From Sulfopaludibacter sp035606355 (lineage in GTDB: Bacteria > Acidobacteriota > Terriglobia > Bryobacterales > Bryobacteraceae): a stretch of DNA of 64,000 nucleotides. The notes beneath the pieces were generated by a model. It made no database searches, was not told the DNA's origin, and saw only the letters and a program-made list of their open reading frames with translations. Below, in pieces: positions 18,669-27,887 of the stretch. The stretch spans positions 248,001-312,000 of the forward strand of contig DATNFO010000041.1 of assembly GCA_035606355.1 (NCBI GenBank), given 5' to 3'. Each line of letters opens with the position of its first letter. Position 1 is the first letter of the stretch. The translations under genes and the position numbers were made by a program.

Positions 18669-19014
18669 CGGCAGCGTGCGCGTTCGCGGTATTGCGATTC
18701 ACCACAGAGACGCAGAGGACGCAGAGGGGGCACAGAGAAAACAACGTTGGCGTTCCTCTGCGTACCTCTGTGTCTCTGCGTGGCCTGATCAATCACCAGC
18801 GATCCTCGATAGCGGCAGAGTGCGCGTTTGCGGCATGGCGATTCACCACAGAGACGCGGAGGACGCAGAGAGGGCACAGAGAAAACAACGTTGGTGTCCC
18901 TCTGCGTACCTCAGCGCTCTCTGTGTCTCTGCGGTGAATTGGGCACTGAGAAAACAACGTCGGTGTTCCTCTGCGTACCTCAGCGCCCTCTGCGTCTCTG
19001 CGGTGAACTGGAGC
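18658..19014. repeat. Tandem ~144-bp repeat of the CACAGAGACGCAGAGG palindromic type
   Basis: Two units start at 18658 and 18802 (period 144), and a third partial unit covers about 18945-19014. Each has an inner palindrome: CACAGAGACGCAGAGG on the left and CTCTGCGTACCTC...TGTCTCTGCG on the right, around GAAAACAACGTTGG. Dispersed sequences of this type are common in several soil and aquatic bacterial phyla and give spurious ORFs (TETQRTQRGHREN and its reverse). The first unit begins inside the last codons of the GH2 gene. The sequence before the second unit (from 18784) repeats the GH2 3' end with an internal deletion. Confidence 0.85.
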
Positions 19015-19019
19015 CGCCC

Positions 19020-20147
19020 GTGAGCGGACTTTTTCGCTCCTTCTGGATCGCGGGTTTCGAGTGCTCCTGCCAGATTAATTCGGCGGGCAAGCGGCTGGAC
19101 ATGTCCGCCGCCATCCAACACGATCGCCTCGCGCTGGAAGATTACAGGATGATCCGGGATGCCGGCATGGCAACGGCGCGCGACGGCCTTCGCTGGCATC
19201 GCATCGATCGCTGCGGACGCTACGATTGGTCCACGTGGATTCCCATGATCGAAGCCGCTCGTACGGAGGGCGTGCAGGTGATCTGGGATCTCTGCCACTA
19301 CGGATGGCCGGACGACCTCGATATCTTCTCGCCCGCGTTCATCGCCCGCTTCTCACGGTTCGCTGCCGAAGCCGCGCGAGTGCACCGTGAGCACACGGAC
19401 GATGTTCCCTTTTTCGCTCCCGTGAACGAGATCAACTTTTTTACCTGGGCCGCCACCCGCCCGCTGATCTTCCCGTACGCGCGCGGGAAAGACCAGGAAT
19501 TGAAACGGCAACTGATTCGCGCCTCCATCGCGGGTATTGAGGCAATCCGTGCGGTCGACGAGCGCGCGCGCATCGTTTTCGCCGAGCCTCTGATCCACAA
19601 CGTCCCGCCTCGCAGGCGGCCGCAGCTCACAGAGCCGGCACAGCGCCAGCGGGATAGCCAGTTCGAGGCTTTTGACATGATCGCAGGAAGGGCCGCGCCG
19701 GAAATCGGTGGGCAGGAGTCTTTCCTGGACATCGTCGGGCTGAACTACTACGCTGCCAATCAGTGGGAGGTTCCGGGCGGCCGCAAGCTGCATTGGGATG
19801 CCGGGTCGAATGACCCTCGTTGGATGCCTCTTCACAAATTGCTCCGGGAAGTGTGGGAACGCTATCACCGCCCGATGTTTCTCGCCGAGACCAGCCACTA
19901 CGGAATCGGTCGCGCGGCGTGGCTCGAAGAAGTCGCGCGAGAAACGCATCTGGCGATCGAATCCGGGGTGCCGTTCGAAGGGATTTGCCTGTACCCGATC
20001 CTCGACCGGTATGACTGGGAAGACTGCCGCCACTGGCACAACAGCGGACTCTGGGACCTCCAGGTGAACGGCTCCGGGCGCTACGCCCGGGTGCTGAACG
20101 AAGAATATGCACGCGCCCTGCGTGACGCTCAACGCTTTTTGTTTTGA
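19020..20147 (+). CDS. GH1-like (clan GH-A) glycoside hydrolase
   Basis: This is a 375-residue TIM-barrel protein. The start is GTG 19020, because the family begins at about FRSFWIAGFECSCQ; an open frame extends upstream only through the repeat. Motifs run in barrel order: ARDGLRWHRID, QVIWDLCHYGWPDDLDIF, APVNEINFFTW with probable acid/base Glu137, FAEPLIH, DIVGLNYYAANQW, and FLAETSHYG with probable nucleophile Glu290. Such proteins are annotated as beta-glucosidase-like, but the substrate is not established. No signal peptide is seen. It follows the GH2 gene on the same strand and could act in the same sugar pathway. Only the repeat separates them. Confidence 0.75.
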   Translation: MSGLFRSFWIAGFECSCQINSAGKRLDMSAAIQHDRLALEDYRMIRDAGMATARDGLRWHRIDRCGRYDWSTWIPMIEAARTEGVQVIWDLCHYGWPDDLDIFSPAFIARFSRFAAEAARVHREHTDDVPFFAPVNEINFFTWAATRPLIFPYARGKDQELKRQLIRASIAGIEAIRAVDERARIVFAEPLIHNVPPRRRPQLTEPAQRQRDSQFEAFDMIAGRAAPEIGGQESFLDIVGLNYYAANQWEVPGGRKLHWDAGSNDPRWMPLHKLLREVWERYHRPMFLAETSHYGIGRAAWLEEVARETHLAIESGVPFEGICLYPILDRYDWEDCRHWHNSGLWDLQVNGSGRYARVLNEEYARALRDAQRFLF

Positions 20148-20263
20148 GTCACCTAGCTCGTGAGAATTTACAGACACTGGCAGAGTAGCTGCAATTAATA
20201 GTGACACCAACGCCCCTCGCGGGCGCCACACACTAGCGGTTCACACATCAGCAGGAGGAAGGA

Positions 20264-22987
20264 ATGAAGTCAGTGCATAGTATAGTTACGTTTTCCCACC
20301 TGCGTTGGGACTTTGTTTACCAGCGCCCCCAGCATTTACTCTCCCGATTAGCGTCAAATCACCGTGTAATTTTTATAGAAGAGCCTCAGTTTACAGACCA
20401 GGATCACCCGCACTGGCATTTCGACCGGCCCGAAAAGAACGTGCTCGTTTGCCGCCCACAAACACCCTCCCGCGCACCGGGCTTTCATGACGAACAGATG
20501 CCGCACATCGCGAGTCTGTTACCGGAGCTGATGGAGCAGGAAAAGATTGACGACTTCGTTTTGTGGTTCTACACACCCCTGGCGCTGCCGCTCGCCGAAG
20601 GTTTGAAGCCTGCCGCCGTCGTGTACGACTGCATGGACGAACTGAGCATGTTCCTGAATGCGCCACCGCAATTGTTGACGCGCGAAGAGGAATTGCTCAA
20701 ACGCGCGGACCTCGTGTTCACCGGCGGCCCCTCGTTGTATCGCGCGAAAAAGGATCGGCATCCGCGTGCATACTGCTTCTCCAGCAGTGTCGATGCGAAG
20801 CACTTTGCCGCCGCCGCGAACGGACTTGTGGAAGCGGACGACCAGGCCGGATTGCCGCATCCCAGGCTCGGCTTTTTCGGCGTCATCGACGAGCGCCTCG
20901 ACGTTCCCCTGATTGCCGCCATGGCCGAAGCGCATCCCGAATGGCAGATCTGCCTGGTCGGGCCGGTAGTGAAGATCGACGCCGCAACGCTGCCGAAGAA
21001 CCCCAACATTCACTACTTCGGACAGCGAACCTATCAGCAACTGCCGAGCTATTTGAAGGGATGGGATGTATGCCTGCTGCCCTTCGCGCGCAACAACTCA
21101 ACCAAGTTCATCAGCCCCACGAAGACGCTCGAGTACATGGCCGCCGGCAAGCCGATCGTCAGTACGCCGATTACGGACGTGGCCGAACCCTACGGCGATA
21201 TTGTGTATCTCGGCAGCACTCCGGAAGAATTCATCGCAGCCTGCGAGCGCGCTCTGAGTGCGCCGGCCGTTGAACGCGCGGAGCGCCAGCAGAAGATGAA
21301 AGACGTGCTCAGCAAAACGAGCTGGGATTCCACGGCGAGCCGCATGAGCGAGCTCATCGACGAAGCCGTGGAGATAAACCGCCGAAAAAGACCCGCGCGC
21401 ACCAGCGCGCACGCCATAGTGATCGGCGGCGGACCCACCGGTCTGAGCGCCGCGTATCACTTGGGCGAAGATTCCATCCTGCTGGAACAAAACAGCAGTA
21501 CCGGCGGATGGTGCCGCAGCGAGCAGGTCAACGGCTTCACGTTCGATTACGCCGGACACATCATGTTTTCCAACGAGCCCTACGTGCATCAGCTCTACCA
21601 GATGCTGCTCGGCGACAACGTGCACTGGCAGGACCGTGAAGCGTGGATTTACAGCAAGAACGTCTACACGCGCTATCCATTTCAGGGATCGCTGTATGGA
21701 TTACCGTCGAATGTAATTAAGGAGTGCATCGTCGGGGCGATCGAATCGCGGTACGGTTCGCTAAAGCCGGCCAAACAGAACGGAGCGAACGGCACGAACG
21801 GGCACGCCAACGGTCATGCGAATGGCCATGCCAACGGGCACGCCAATGGAAAGGCCAACGGCAAGAGTAACGGCGCGATCGGCAGCGGCACCGTGTGCGC
21901 CACCGGCGATGTGAAGGATTGCTGCGGCGACGGCCTGCTGGAAGCATCCGCGCCACTGGTAGAGAAGGTGAATGGCGCGGCTGCGGCATCGACCGAGCCC
22001 AAGAACTTCGAAGAGTTCATCTACAAAGTGTGGGGCGCCGGGATCGCGAAGCATTTCGCCGTTCCGTATAACCGCAAGTTGTGGGCAGTGCCGCTGACCG
22101 AGATGGAGACGAGCTGGCTGGGCGGACGCGTGCCCATGCCGGATCTCGAAGAGATGATCGAAGGCGCGCTCTCGCCGTCGCCGAAACCGATGGGCCCGAA
22201 TGCGCGCTTCGGGTATCCGCTGCGCGGCGGCTTCCAGAAACTGATGGACGGCTGGCTGCCGTACTTGAAGGGCGAGCTGCGGACCAACTCGCGCGTTGTC
22301 AAAGTATCGCCGGAGAAGCACGCGGTCACGCTCGCCAGCGGTGCGGAACTCCGGTATGACTACCTGGTGAGCACGATGCCCTTGCCGGTGCTGATGCGGC
22401 AGATCGGCGACGAGGCGCCCGAAGAGATGCAGACTGCCGCGCAGACCTTGCGGCACGTCTCCGTGCGATGCGTCAATATCGGGGTGGGCCGCGCGAATTT
22501 GACGGAGAAGCACTGGATCTACTATCCCGAGGACACGGTCTTCCACCGGATCTTCGTGCAAGGGAATGCGAGCCCGCATTGCAATCCGCAGGGTGGGTTC
22601 GGCCTTACGTGCGAGATCACTTACTCTGAGCACAAGCCGCTCCCCTGCGATGGCGAGGAATTGATACAGCGCTGCATTGACGACTGCATCCGGGTCGGGA
22701 TGTTCACCAAGGACGACCCCATCTGGGCTACATCGCAGGTCGATATGCCGTACGCGTACGTGGTTTACGATCACGGGCGCTCCAAGGCCGTAGCGGCCAT
22801 CCGCGAGTGGCTGAAGGAGCGCGACATTCTGCTGGCCGGGCGCTACAGCGAGTGGGAGTATTACAACTCCGACCACGCGTTCATCGCCGGGAAGAAGGCC
22901 GCCGACCAGGTAAAGGCACTCGATGAGCAGAAGCTCATGCACGGTCTGACGATTCCAGTGATCGCAGGCCTGCAGGCGGAGCAGTAA
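20264..22987 (+). CDS. Fusion of glycosyltransferase (GT4-like) and FAD-dependent oxidoreductase (UDP-galactopyranose mutase/amine oxidase-like)
   Basis: This is a 907-residue two-enzyme fusion. Residues about 1-370 are a GT-B glycosyltransferase: FSHLRWDFVYQRPQHLL start, VYDCMDELSMF, LGFFGVIDERLD, HYFGQRTYQQLPSYL, KTLEYMAAGKPIVST. Residues about 384-907 carry an FAD Rossmann motif IGGGPTGLSAAY, GGWCRSE and a C-terminal FAD-binding region (LLAGRYSEWEYYNSDHAF) like protoporphyrinogen/amine oxidases and UDP-galactopyranose mutase. Residues about 506-543 are a low-complexity insert with tandem NGHA/NGKA units inside the oxidoreductase half. The likely role is making and transferring an unusual sugar for surface polysaccharide (inference). 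AGGAGGAA just before ATG 20264 makes the start secure. Palindromic hairpin 23001-23037 follows the stop. Confidence 0.85.
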   Translation: MKSVHSIVTFSHLRWDFVYQRPQHLLSRLASNHRVIFIEEPQFTDQDHPHWHFDRPEKNVLVCRPQTPSRAPGFHDEQMPHIASLLPELMEQEKIDDFVLWFYTPLALPLAEGLKPAAVVYDCMDELSMFLNAPPQLLTREEELLKRADLVFTGGPSLYRAKKDRHPRAYCFSSSVDAKHFAAAANGLVEADDQAGLPHPRLGFFGVIDERLDVPLIAAMAEAHPEWQICLVGPVVKIDAATLPKNPNIHYFGQRTYQQLPSYLKGWDVCLLPFARNNSTKFISPTKTLEYMAAGKPIVSTPITDVAEPYGDIVYLGSTPEEFIAACERALSAPAVERAERQQKMKDVLSKTSWDSTASRMSELIDEAVEINRRKRPARTSAHAIVIGGGPTGLSAAYHLGEDSILLEQNSSTGGWCRSEQVNGFTFDYAGHIMFSNEPYVHQLYQMLLGDNVHWQDREAWIYSKNVYTRYPFQGSLYGLPSNVIKECIVGAIESRYGSLKPAKQNGANGTNGHANGHANGHANGHANGKANGKSNGAIGSGTVCATGDVKDCCGDGLLEASAPLVEKVNGAAAASTEPKNFEEFIYKVWGAGIAKHFAVPYNRKLWAVPLTEMETSWLGGRVPMPDLEEMIEGALSPSPKPMGPNARFGYPLRGGFQKLMDGWLPYLKGELRTNSRVVKVSPEKHAVTLASGAELRYDYLVSTMPLPVLMRQIGDEAPEEMQTAAQTLRHVSVRCVNIGVGRANLTEKHWIYYPEDTVFHRIFVQGNASPHCNPQGGFGLTCEITYSEHKPLPCDGEELIQRCIDDCIRVGMFTKDDPIWATSQVDMPYAYVVYDHGRSKAVAAIREWLKERDILLAGRYSEWEYYNSDHAFIAGKKAADQVKALDEQKLMHGLTIPVIAGLQAEQ

Positions 22988-23000
22988 CCGGAGTGACCCG

Positions 23001-23037
23001 CCGCGGTAGACGAGGCTCGCAGCTTCGTTTACCGCGG
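23001..23037. terminator. Hairpin after the glycosyltransferase/oxidoreductase gene
   Basis: The arms CCGCGGTAGACGA and TCGTTTACCGCGG pair over 13 bp with one G-T pair and an 11-nt loop, 13 bp after the stop codon. There is no clear T-run, so it is a possible rather than a canonical intrinsic terminator. Confidence 0.4.
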
Positions 23038-23099
23038 AATTGGCAGCGGTAGAATAGGCGCTTCGAAACGTTATATTTCAGTGGGCGCCTTTGCCATTT

Positions 23100-23560
23100 T
23101 CATGTGTCGCACTCTTTGCCGCCTTCTTGGCCGGTCACGCGGCGCACCAGGACAGGGTGCTGCCCTGCCAGTTCGAGCTTTCCCGGCCGGTTCTCGATTA
23201 CTCCCTGCAACGTACCGGCGACGCGGCGGGCATACTGACCAAACTGCTCGCGCGTGAATCCTCGGCCAAAAATATCGAATTGCTTTTTCTCTGCATTCAA
23301 ACGCATTCAGACCCCCGGCACCTTTTACCGCTCCCTTACGGTCACGGCTCCGTAAGTGGTTGATGCTGCTAACGGAGCCGCGACCGTGAGGAAGCGGTAA
23401 AAGGTGCGTCGAAAGGCGGGTGGAGCACGACGAGAAATAACAGCCGGATTTTTTCACAAACCGGTGAGCTGATTTCGCGGACGCGCTCCGCCAGATCCGC
23501 AAGGGCAGGTGAGCCGAGTGGGCGTCCGGGACCCCGGTACTTACCGTTTAACCCCCAATT
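23100..23560 (-). pseudogene. Possible small gene split by repeat element B
   Basis: On the minus strand, an open stretch entering from about 23560 reads KYRGPGRPLGSPALADLAER then VREIS and runs into the repeat at 23468. On the other side of the repeat, from about 23267 to a TGA at 23100-23102, a second open stretch reads GFTREQFGQYARRVAGTL, then ENRPGKLELAGQHPVLVRR. Neither half is made of repeat sequence, both look like folded protein, and they are in different frames. Joined, they would make a protein of roughly 90-110 residues with a basic AT-hook-like RGPGRPLGS. I do not recognise the family. The alternative is that both stretches are chance open frames. Confidence 0.3.
23268..23468. repeat. 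Palindromic intergenic repeat element, locus B
   Basis: This is the shortest copy of the element also seen at 5655 and 27888. It starts with AAAAATATCGAATTG. The left hairpin arm is 23322-23353, the 18-nt loop 23354-23371, and the right arm 23372-23403, pairing almost perfectly over 32 bp. The conserved tail GTCGAAAGGCGGGTGGAGC then leads to the inverted end GGATTTTTTCACAAACC. It lies in the 628-bp gap 22988-23615, which otherwise holds only a hairpin at 23001-23037 and the possible split gene. Confidence 0.88.
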
Positions 23561-23615
23561 TCGGCGTTTTAGGTCTTTATTACTTGTTGTGCGATGGCCC
23601 GGTATTCCAAACTGA

Positions 23616-26600
23616 GTGGTAATGGCCATTAACATCGGTTTGGACATAGGGGCCATCAGTCTCAAGCTGGCCGCCTTGGGGGCGGCGGGCGACCGCGCGC
23701 GTCTCGAAGCCCTCTGCGCCGGCGATCAGCACTTCCATTTTCACGAGATCGCGGGCCGGCCGGTCGCGCTTTCCGAGTACCGGCGCATTGCGGGCTCCCC
23801 GATTCAGTCCACTTACGACCTGCTTCACGATTTTTACGGCACCATACCCGAAGTTGCCGTCGAAGGCATGCGCGTCACGGGGTCGGGCAGCCGCACGATT
23901 GCCAAAGTCCTCGGCCTGTACTTCGAAAACGAGTTCAAAGCCATCGCGCGGATGATCGGCACGGCGTACCCGCACATTCGCACGGTGTTCGAAATTGGCG
24001 GGGAGGCCTCGAAATATATCCGGCTGAACGGAAGCCAGATCGTCGATTACGACCGCTCCGGCGAATGCGCGGCGGGCACCGGCTCCTTCCTGGACCAGCA
24101 GGCGATCCGTATGCAGTACTCTGTCGAGGACGTCGGCAGCGTCGTTTGCACCGCGAGTTGCGCGGCCCGCATCGCCGGCCGCTGCAGCGTGTTCGCCAAG
24201 AGCGACATGATCCACGCGCAGCAGAAGGGCTATTCGCCGGCCGAGATTCTGCGCGGTCTCTGCGACGCCGTTGCACGGAACTTCAAAAGCGCCATCGTCA
24301 AGGGCCGCGCCATCGTGGGGCCCGTCGCGCTGATCGGCGCGGTGAGCCAGAACGCCGGCGTCACGCGCGCCTTAAGCGAAGCTTTCGGGCTTCCGGAAGA
24401 CGGCCTCTTCGTGCCGCCGGAGTTTGCCTGGTGTGGAGCGATCGGCACGGCGATGCTTGAGGCCGAGGAACCGCGCAAGCGCGCGATGATCGAAGTCCAC
24501 CGGTTGCAGCAGCAGGAGGTCACCGAGAAGGTGCAGGACACGCACCCGCTCACAACCGGCGACGTCATACAACTCCGCGGCCGCCTCCCTGTTTACGTGC
24601 CGCCCGCCGATGGATCGCCCATTCCCGCGTACCTCGGGCTGGACATCGGGTCCGTTTCGACGAACGTGGTGGCCATCGACGATTGCGGCGCTGTGATCCA
24701 CGATATTTATCTGCGAACCGCCGGACGTCCGATCGAAGCAATTCAACAGGGCCTTGCTGAATTAGAGCGTGTCTGGGGGACACGGCTGCGGGTTCAGGGG
24801 GTCGGCACTACCGGGTCCGGCCGCGAACTGATTGCCGAACTCGTGGGGGCGGACGTGGTGAATGACGAAATCACCGCTCACAAGACCGGCGCGATCCATA
24901 TCTCCACCACGCTCGGCGGCGAACCCGTCGACACGATCTTCGAAATCGGCGGCCAGGATTCCAAATTCATTTGCATCGAAAATGGCGTAGTGGTGGATTT
25001 CGCCATGAATGAAGCCTGCGCCGCGGGCACGGGCTCTTTTCTCGAAGAACAGGCGGAAAAGCTGGGCATCAGCATCAAGGGCGAGTTCGCCAAGCTGGCG
25101 CTTTCTTCCGCTAGCCCCACGCGCCTCGGCGAGCGCTGCACCGTCTTCATGGAGCGCGACGTCACCGGCTGGCTGCACAAAGGCGAGACGGTGCCTGACC
25201 TGGTGGCGGGGCTCGCTTATTCCATCGCGCTGAACTATCTCAATCGTGTGGTGCGCGGCCGAAAAATCGGCAAGGTCATTTACTTCCAGGGCGGCACGGC
25301 GTATAACGATGCCGTCACGGCTGCGTTCGCCGGCGTGCTCGGACGCAAGATCACCGTGCCTCCGTACAACGGGGTAATGGGCGCGGTCGGAATGGCGCTG
25401 ATCGCGCGGCAGTGGCACGCGGCCACGGCTGGGCAGACGCGATTCCGCGGCTATGACGTCCGCAGCCTTCAACTGACGAGCCGCGATTTCGTATGCAAAG
25501 CGTGTTCCAACCTCTGCGACATGAAAGAGTTCGTCATTGAGGGGCAGAAGAGTTATTGGGGCGATAAGTGCTCGGACAAGTTCCGCAAACCGTCGCCGAC
25601 CGGGCGTAAGCCGGTAATCGACGATTTGTTTGCCTACCGCGACGAGTTACTCGCCGCGCTGCCGCAAAGTTCGGGAGGAGCGTTCAAGATCGGGCTGCCA
25701 CGGGCCATGTCGATGTTGGAGCGGCTTCCCTTCTGGCGGCGCTATTTCGCCGAACTGGGCATCGAAGCAGTGCTCTCGCCCGTTACCGATCCGCGCATTT
25801 CGGCCGAGGGAATCGAGATGGCTGTCGCATCTCCCTGCTATCCCGTACAGGTGGCGCACGGCCATGTGCAGGCGCTGGTGGAATCCGGCGTCGATTACAT
25901 ATTGGTCCCCAACATGGCGGATGCCGAATGCGGCGCCGGTGAGCAAGGCGCGTCGCATTACTGTCCGTGGAATCAGACGCTGCCGTGGGTACTGCGAACA
26001 TCCCCCGCTCTGGAGCCGCATGCCGGCAAGTTCCTGATCCCGACCCTGCACTTCCGGCTCGGTCCGCCGCAAATCAAGGATGCGCTCGCCGAAACCATGC
26101 GCCGCATCGGCGTATCCCGCCGCGCCAGCGACCGCGCTGTGGATGCCGCCTATCGAGAGCAGCGCCAGTTCCTCGAAAAGCTGCAAGCCGCGGGCAGGCA
26201 GGCGATCACCGCTCTCGCAGCGAGCGGCGAACCGGGCCTGGTGCTCGCCGGGCGCGCGTATAACATCTACGATCGCGGTGTGAACTGCGACATTCCGCGG
26301 AAACTGCGCCACCGCTATGGCGCCAATGTGATCCCGCTGGACTTCCTGGTGAGCGGCGCTTCCATCGCGGACATCCACGACAACATGTTTTGGGCGTCCG
26401 GCCGCAAAATTCTGGAAGCGGCGCGCCTCACCGCCGGGCATCCGAACCTCCACCTGGTTTACATCACGAACTTCAAGTGCGGCCCGGATTCATACATCAA
26501 GCACTTCGCGCGCGAAGCCGCCGGGGCGCCGCTGCTGATCCTGCAGTTCGATGGTCACGGAAATGACGCGGGCTACATGACGCGCTGCGAAGCCTATCTC

Positions 26601-26651
26601 GATAGCAAAGGAATTCTGCGGTGTTACCAGACGCAACCGACCATTCATTAA
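23616..26651 (+). CDS. 2-hydroxyacyl-CoA dehydratase activase: two tandem ASKHA ATPase domains plus DUF2229
   Basis: This 1011-residue protein carries two BcrAD/BadFG/HgdC-type ATPase domains (about 5-280 and 335-600), followed by a DUF2229 region (about 625-1011, starting CKACSNLCDMKEF). The nucleotide motif DIG occurs at Asp10 and Asp343. Each domain keeps the cysteines that ligate the [4Fe-4S] cluster in HgdC: C151 (ECAAGTGSF) and C190 (GRCSVF) in the first, C468 (ACAAGTGSF) and C508 (ERCTVF) in the second. The family uses ATP to drive electrons into radical acyl-CoA dehydratases; this long type is widespread and its substrate is unknown. The start is GTG 23616 or ATG 23622. Its 3' end overlaps the next gene by 31 nt, so the pair is an operon. 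Confidence 0.92.
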   Translation: MVMAINIGLDIGAISLKLAALGAAGDRARLEALCAGDQHFHFHEIAGRPVALSEYRRIAGSPIQSTYDLLHDFYGTIPEVAVEGMRVTGSGSRTIAKVLGLYFENEFKAIARMIGTAYPHIRTVFEIGGEASKYIRLNGSQIVDYDRSGECAAGTGSFLDQQAIRMQYSVEDVGSVVCTASCAARIAGRCSVFAKSDMIHAQQKGYSPAEILRGLCDAVARNFKSAIVKGRAIVGPVALIGAVSQNAGVTRALSEAFGLPEDGLFVPPEFAWCGAIGTAMLEAEEPRKRAMIEVHRLQQQEVTEKVQDTHPLTTGDVIQLRGRLPVYVPPADGSPIPAYLGLDIGSVSTNVVAIDDCGAVIHDIYLRTAGRPIEAIQQGLAELERVWGTRLRVQGVGTTGSGRELIAELVGADVVNDEITAHKTGAIHISTTLGGEPVDTIFEIGGQDSKFICIENGVVVDFAMNEACAAGTGSFLEEQAEKLGISIKGEFAKLALSSASPTRLGERCTVFMERDVTGWLHKGETVPDLVAGLAYSIALNYLNRVVRGRKIGKVIYFQGGTAYNDAVTAAFAGVLGRKITVPPYNGVMGAVGMALIARQWHAATAGQTRFRGYDVRSLQLTSRDFVCKACSNLCDMKEFVIEGQKSYWGDKCSDKFRKPSPTGRKPVIDDLFAYRDELLAALPQSSGGAFKIGLPRAMSMLERLPFWRRYFAELGIEAVLSPVTDPRISAEGIEMAVASPCYPVQVAHGHVQALVESGVDYILVPNMADAECGAGEQGASHYCPWNQTLPWVLRTSPALEPHAGKFLIPTLHFRLGPPQIKDALAETMRRIGVSRRASDRAVDAAYREQRQFLEKLQAAGRQAITALAASGEPGLVLAGRAYNIYDRGVNCDIPRKLRHRYGANVIPLDFLVSGASIADIHDNMFWASGRKILEAARLTAGHPNLHLVYITNFKCGPDSYIKHFAREAAGAPLLILQFDGHGNDAGYMTRCEAYLDSKGILRCYQTQPTIH

Positions 26652-27877
26652 CCGGCAAGCGCATCTACATACCCCCGATGGCCTCTGGCTCCGCGCGCGC
26701 GTTTGCCGCTGCATTCCGCGCCATCGGTCTGGATGCTGAGCCGACTCCGCCCTCGGACTCGCGCACCCGCGAACTCGGAGCGAAGTACACGTCGGGCGAT
26801 GAATGCTACCCGGCGAAGGTGACGGTCGGCGACTTCATGAAGGTGCTGGAACGGCCCGATACCGATCCCGCCCGTGTGGCCTTCTTCATGCCGACGGCCG
26901 AGGGGCCGTGCCGCTTCGGGCAGTACGCCCCCTATCTGCGCCACATACTCGACGCGAACGGTCATAAGAACGTGGAGATTCTCTCGCCCAGCAGCCAGAA
27001 TGCGTATGCGGGACTCGGCAGGCTCGCCGGGCCCTTCGTGCGCACCGGTTGGCGCGCCCTTCTCTGCGCCGATCTTCTGCAAAAGCTGCTGCTGCAAAAC
27101 CGGTCGTACGAAACAGTGCGCGGCGATGCGGAAAGTGTTTATGAAAGATGCCTCGCCGACCTGTGCGAGACGCTGGAAGCCACACCGGTCGCGCCCCGAG
27201 TGCAGTTGGACGCGCTGCGCGGCTGCATGGTTCGCTGCCGCGACCGGTTTCGCGCGCTTGGCATCCGGCGCGATGGCTCGCATCCGCTAATCGGAATCGT
27301 CGGTGAGATTTTCTGCCGGCTGAACACGTTTTCCAATGAAAACCTGGTGCTCTGTCTGGAGCAGTACGGCGCCGAAGCATGGCTCAGCGACATTGTGGAG
27401 TGGATCTGGTACACCAACTCCGAGCACTTCCGAAAGCTGAAGTTGCAAGGCCGGTTGTGGAGTCTGGAATCGGCGGGCGCATGGGTCCGGCAGCGCGTGC
27501 AGAAACACGATGAGCATGTGCTTCTGGAGCCCATGGCGAAGGATTTCGAGGGCCGCGAAGAACCCGATATCTACGAGATTCTGGAATGCGCGCGTCCGTA
27601 TCTGCCGCGTGAAGGCGCGTTCGGCGAGATGGTGCTGAACGTGGGCAAGGTGGTTTATCTGGCGAGGAAAGGCGCGGCGGGGATTGTCGACATCAGTCCG
27701 TTCACCTGCATGAATGGAATTGTGTGCGAAGCCATTTATCCGAAGATCAGCCGGGACCTCGGCGGCATTCCGATCCGCAATTTCTACTTCGATGGCTCGC
27801 AGTCAGACCTCGACCGCGACTTGGGAGTTTACATGGAACTCGCCAGGGGATACGCAGCCGAGGGAGCAACGCGATAG
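26621..27877 (+). CDS. 2-hydroxyacyl-CoA dehydratase subunit-like protein (HgdB/COG3581-type)
   Basis: This 418-residue protein begins at GTG 26621 inside the end of the activase gene. Family features are IYIPPMASGSARAFAAAFRA at the start, SGDECYPAKVTVGDF with a conserved cysteine, PTAEGPCRFGQYAPYLR, IGIVGEIFCRLNTFSNENL, and DISPFTCMNGIVCEAIYPK near the end. The cysteines in SGDECYP, EGPCRFG and SPFTCMNG are candidate Fe-S ligands. In many bacteria this module is the C-terminal third of one protein of about 1,430 residues that includes the two activase domains and DUF2229. Here it is a separate overlapping gene, so the pair probably forms one complex. The physiological substrate is unknown. 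Confidence 0.85.
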   Translation: MLPDATDHSLTGKRIYIPPMASGSARAFAAAFRAIGLDAEPTPPSDSRTRELGAKYTSGDECYPAKVTVGDFMKVLERPDTDPARVAFFMPTAEGPCRFGQYAPYLRHILDANGHKNVEILSPSSQNAYAGLGRLAGPFVRTGWRALLCADLLQKLLLQNRSYETVRGDAESVYERCLADLCETLEATPVAPRVQLDALRGCMVRCRDRFRALGIRRDGSHPLIGIVGEIFCRLNTFSNENLVLCLEQYGAEAWLSDIVEWIWYTNSEHFRKLKLQGRLWSLESAGAWVRQRVQKHDEHVLLEPMAKDFEGREEPDIYEILECARPYLPREGAFGEMVLNVGKVVYLARKGAAGIVDISPFTCMNGIVCEAIYPKISRDLGGIPIRNFYFDGSQSDLDRDLGVYMELARGYAAEGATR

Positions 27878-27887
27878 AAGGACCATT

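Noticed and set aside
18658..19014. Repeat considered as protein-coding (TETQRTQRGHREN-type ORFs)
   Set aside because: Both strands give similar low-complexity peptides because the sequence is palindromic; it is a non-coding repeat.
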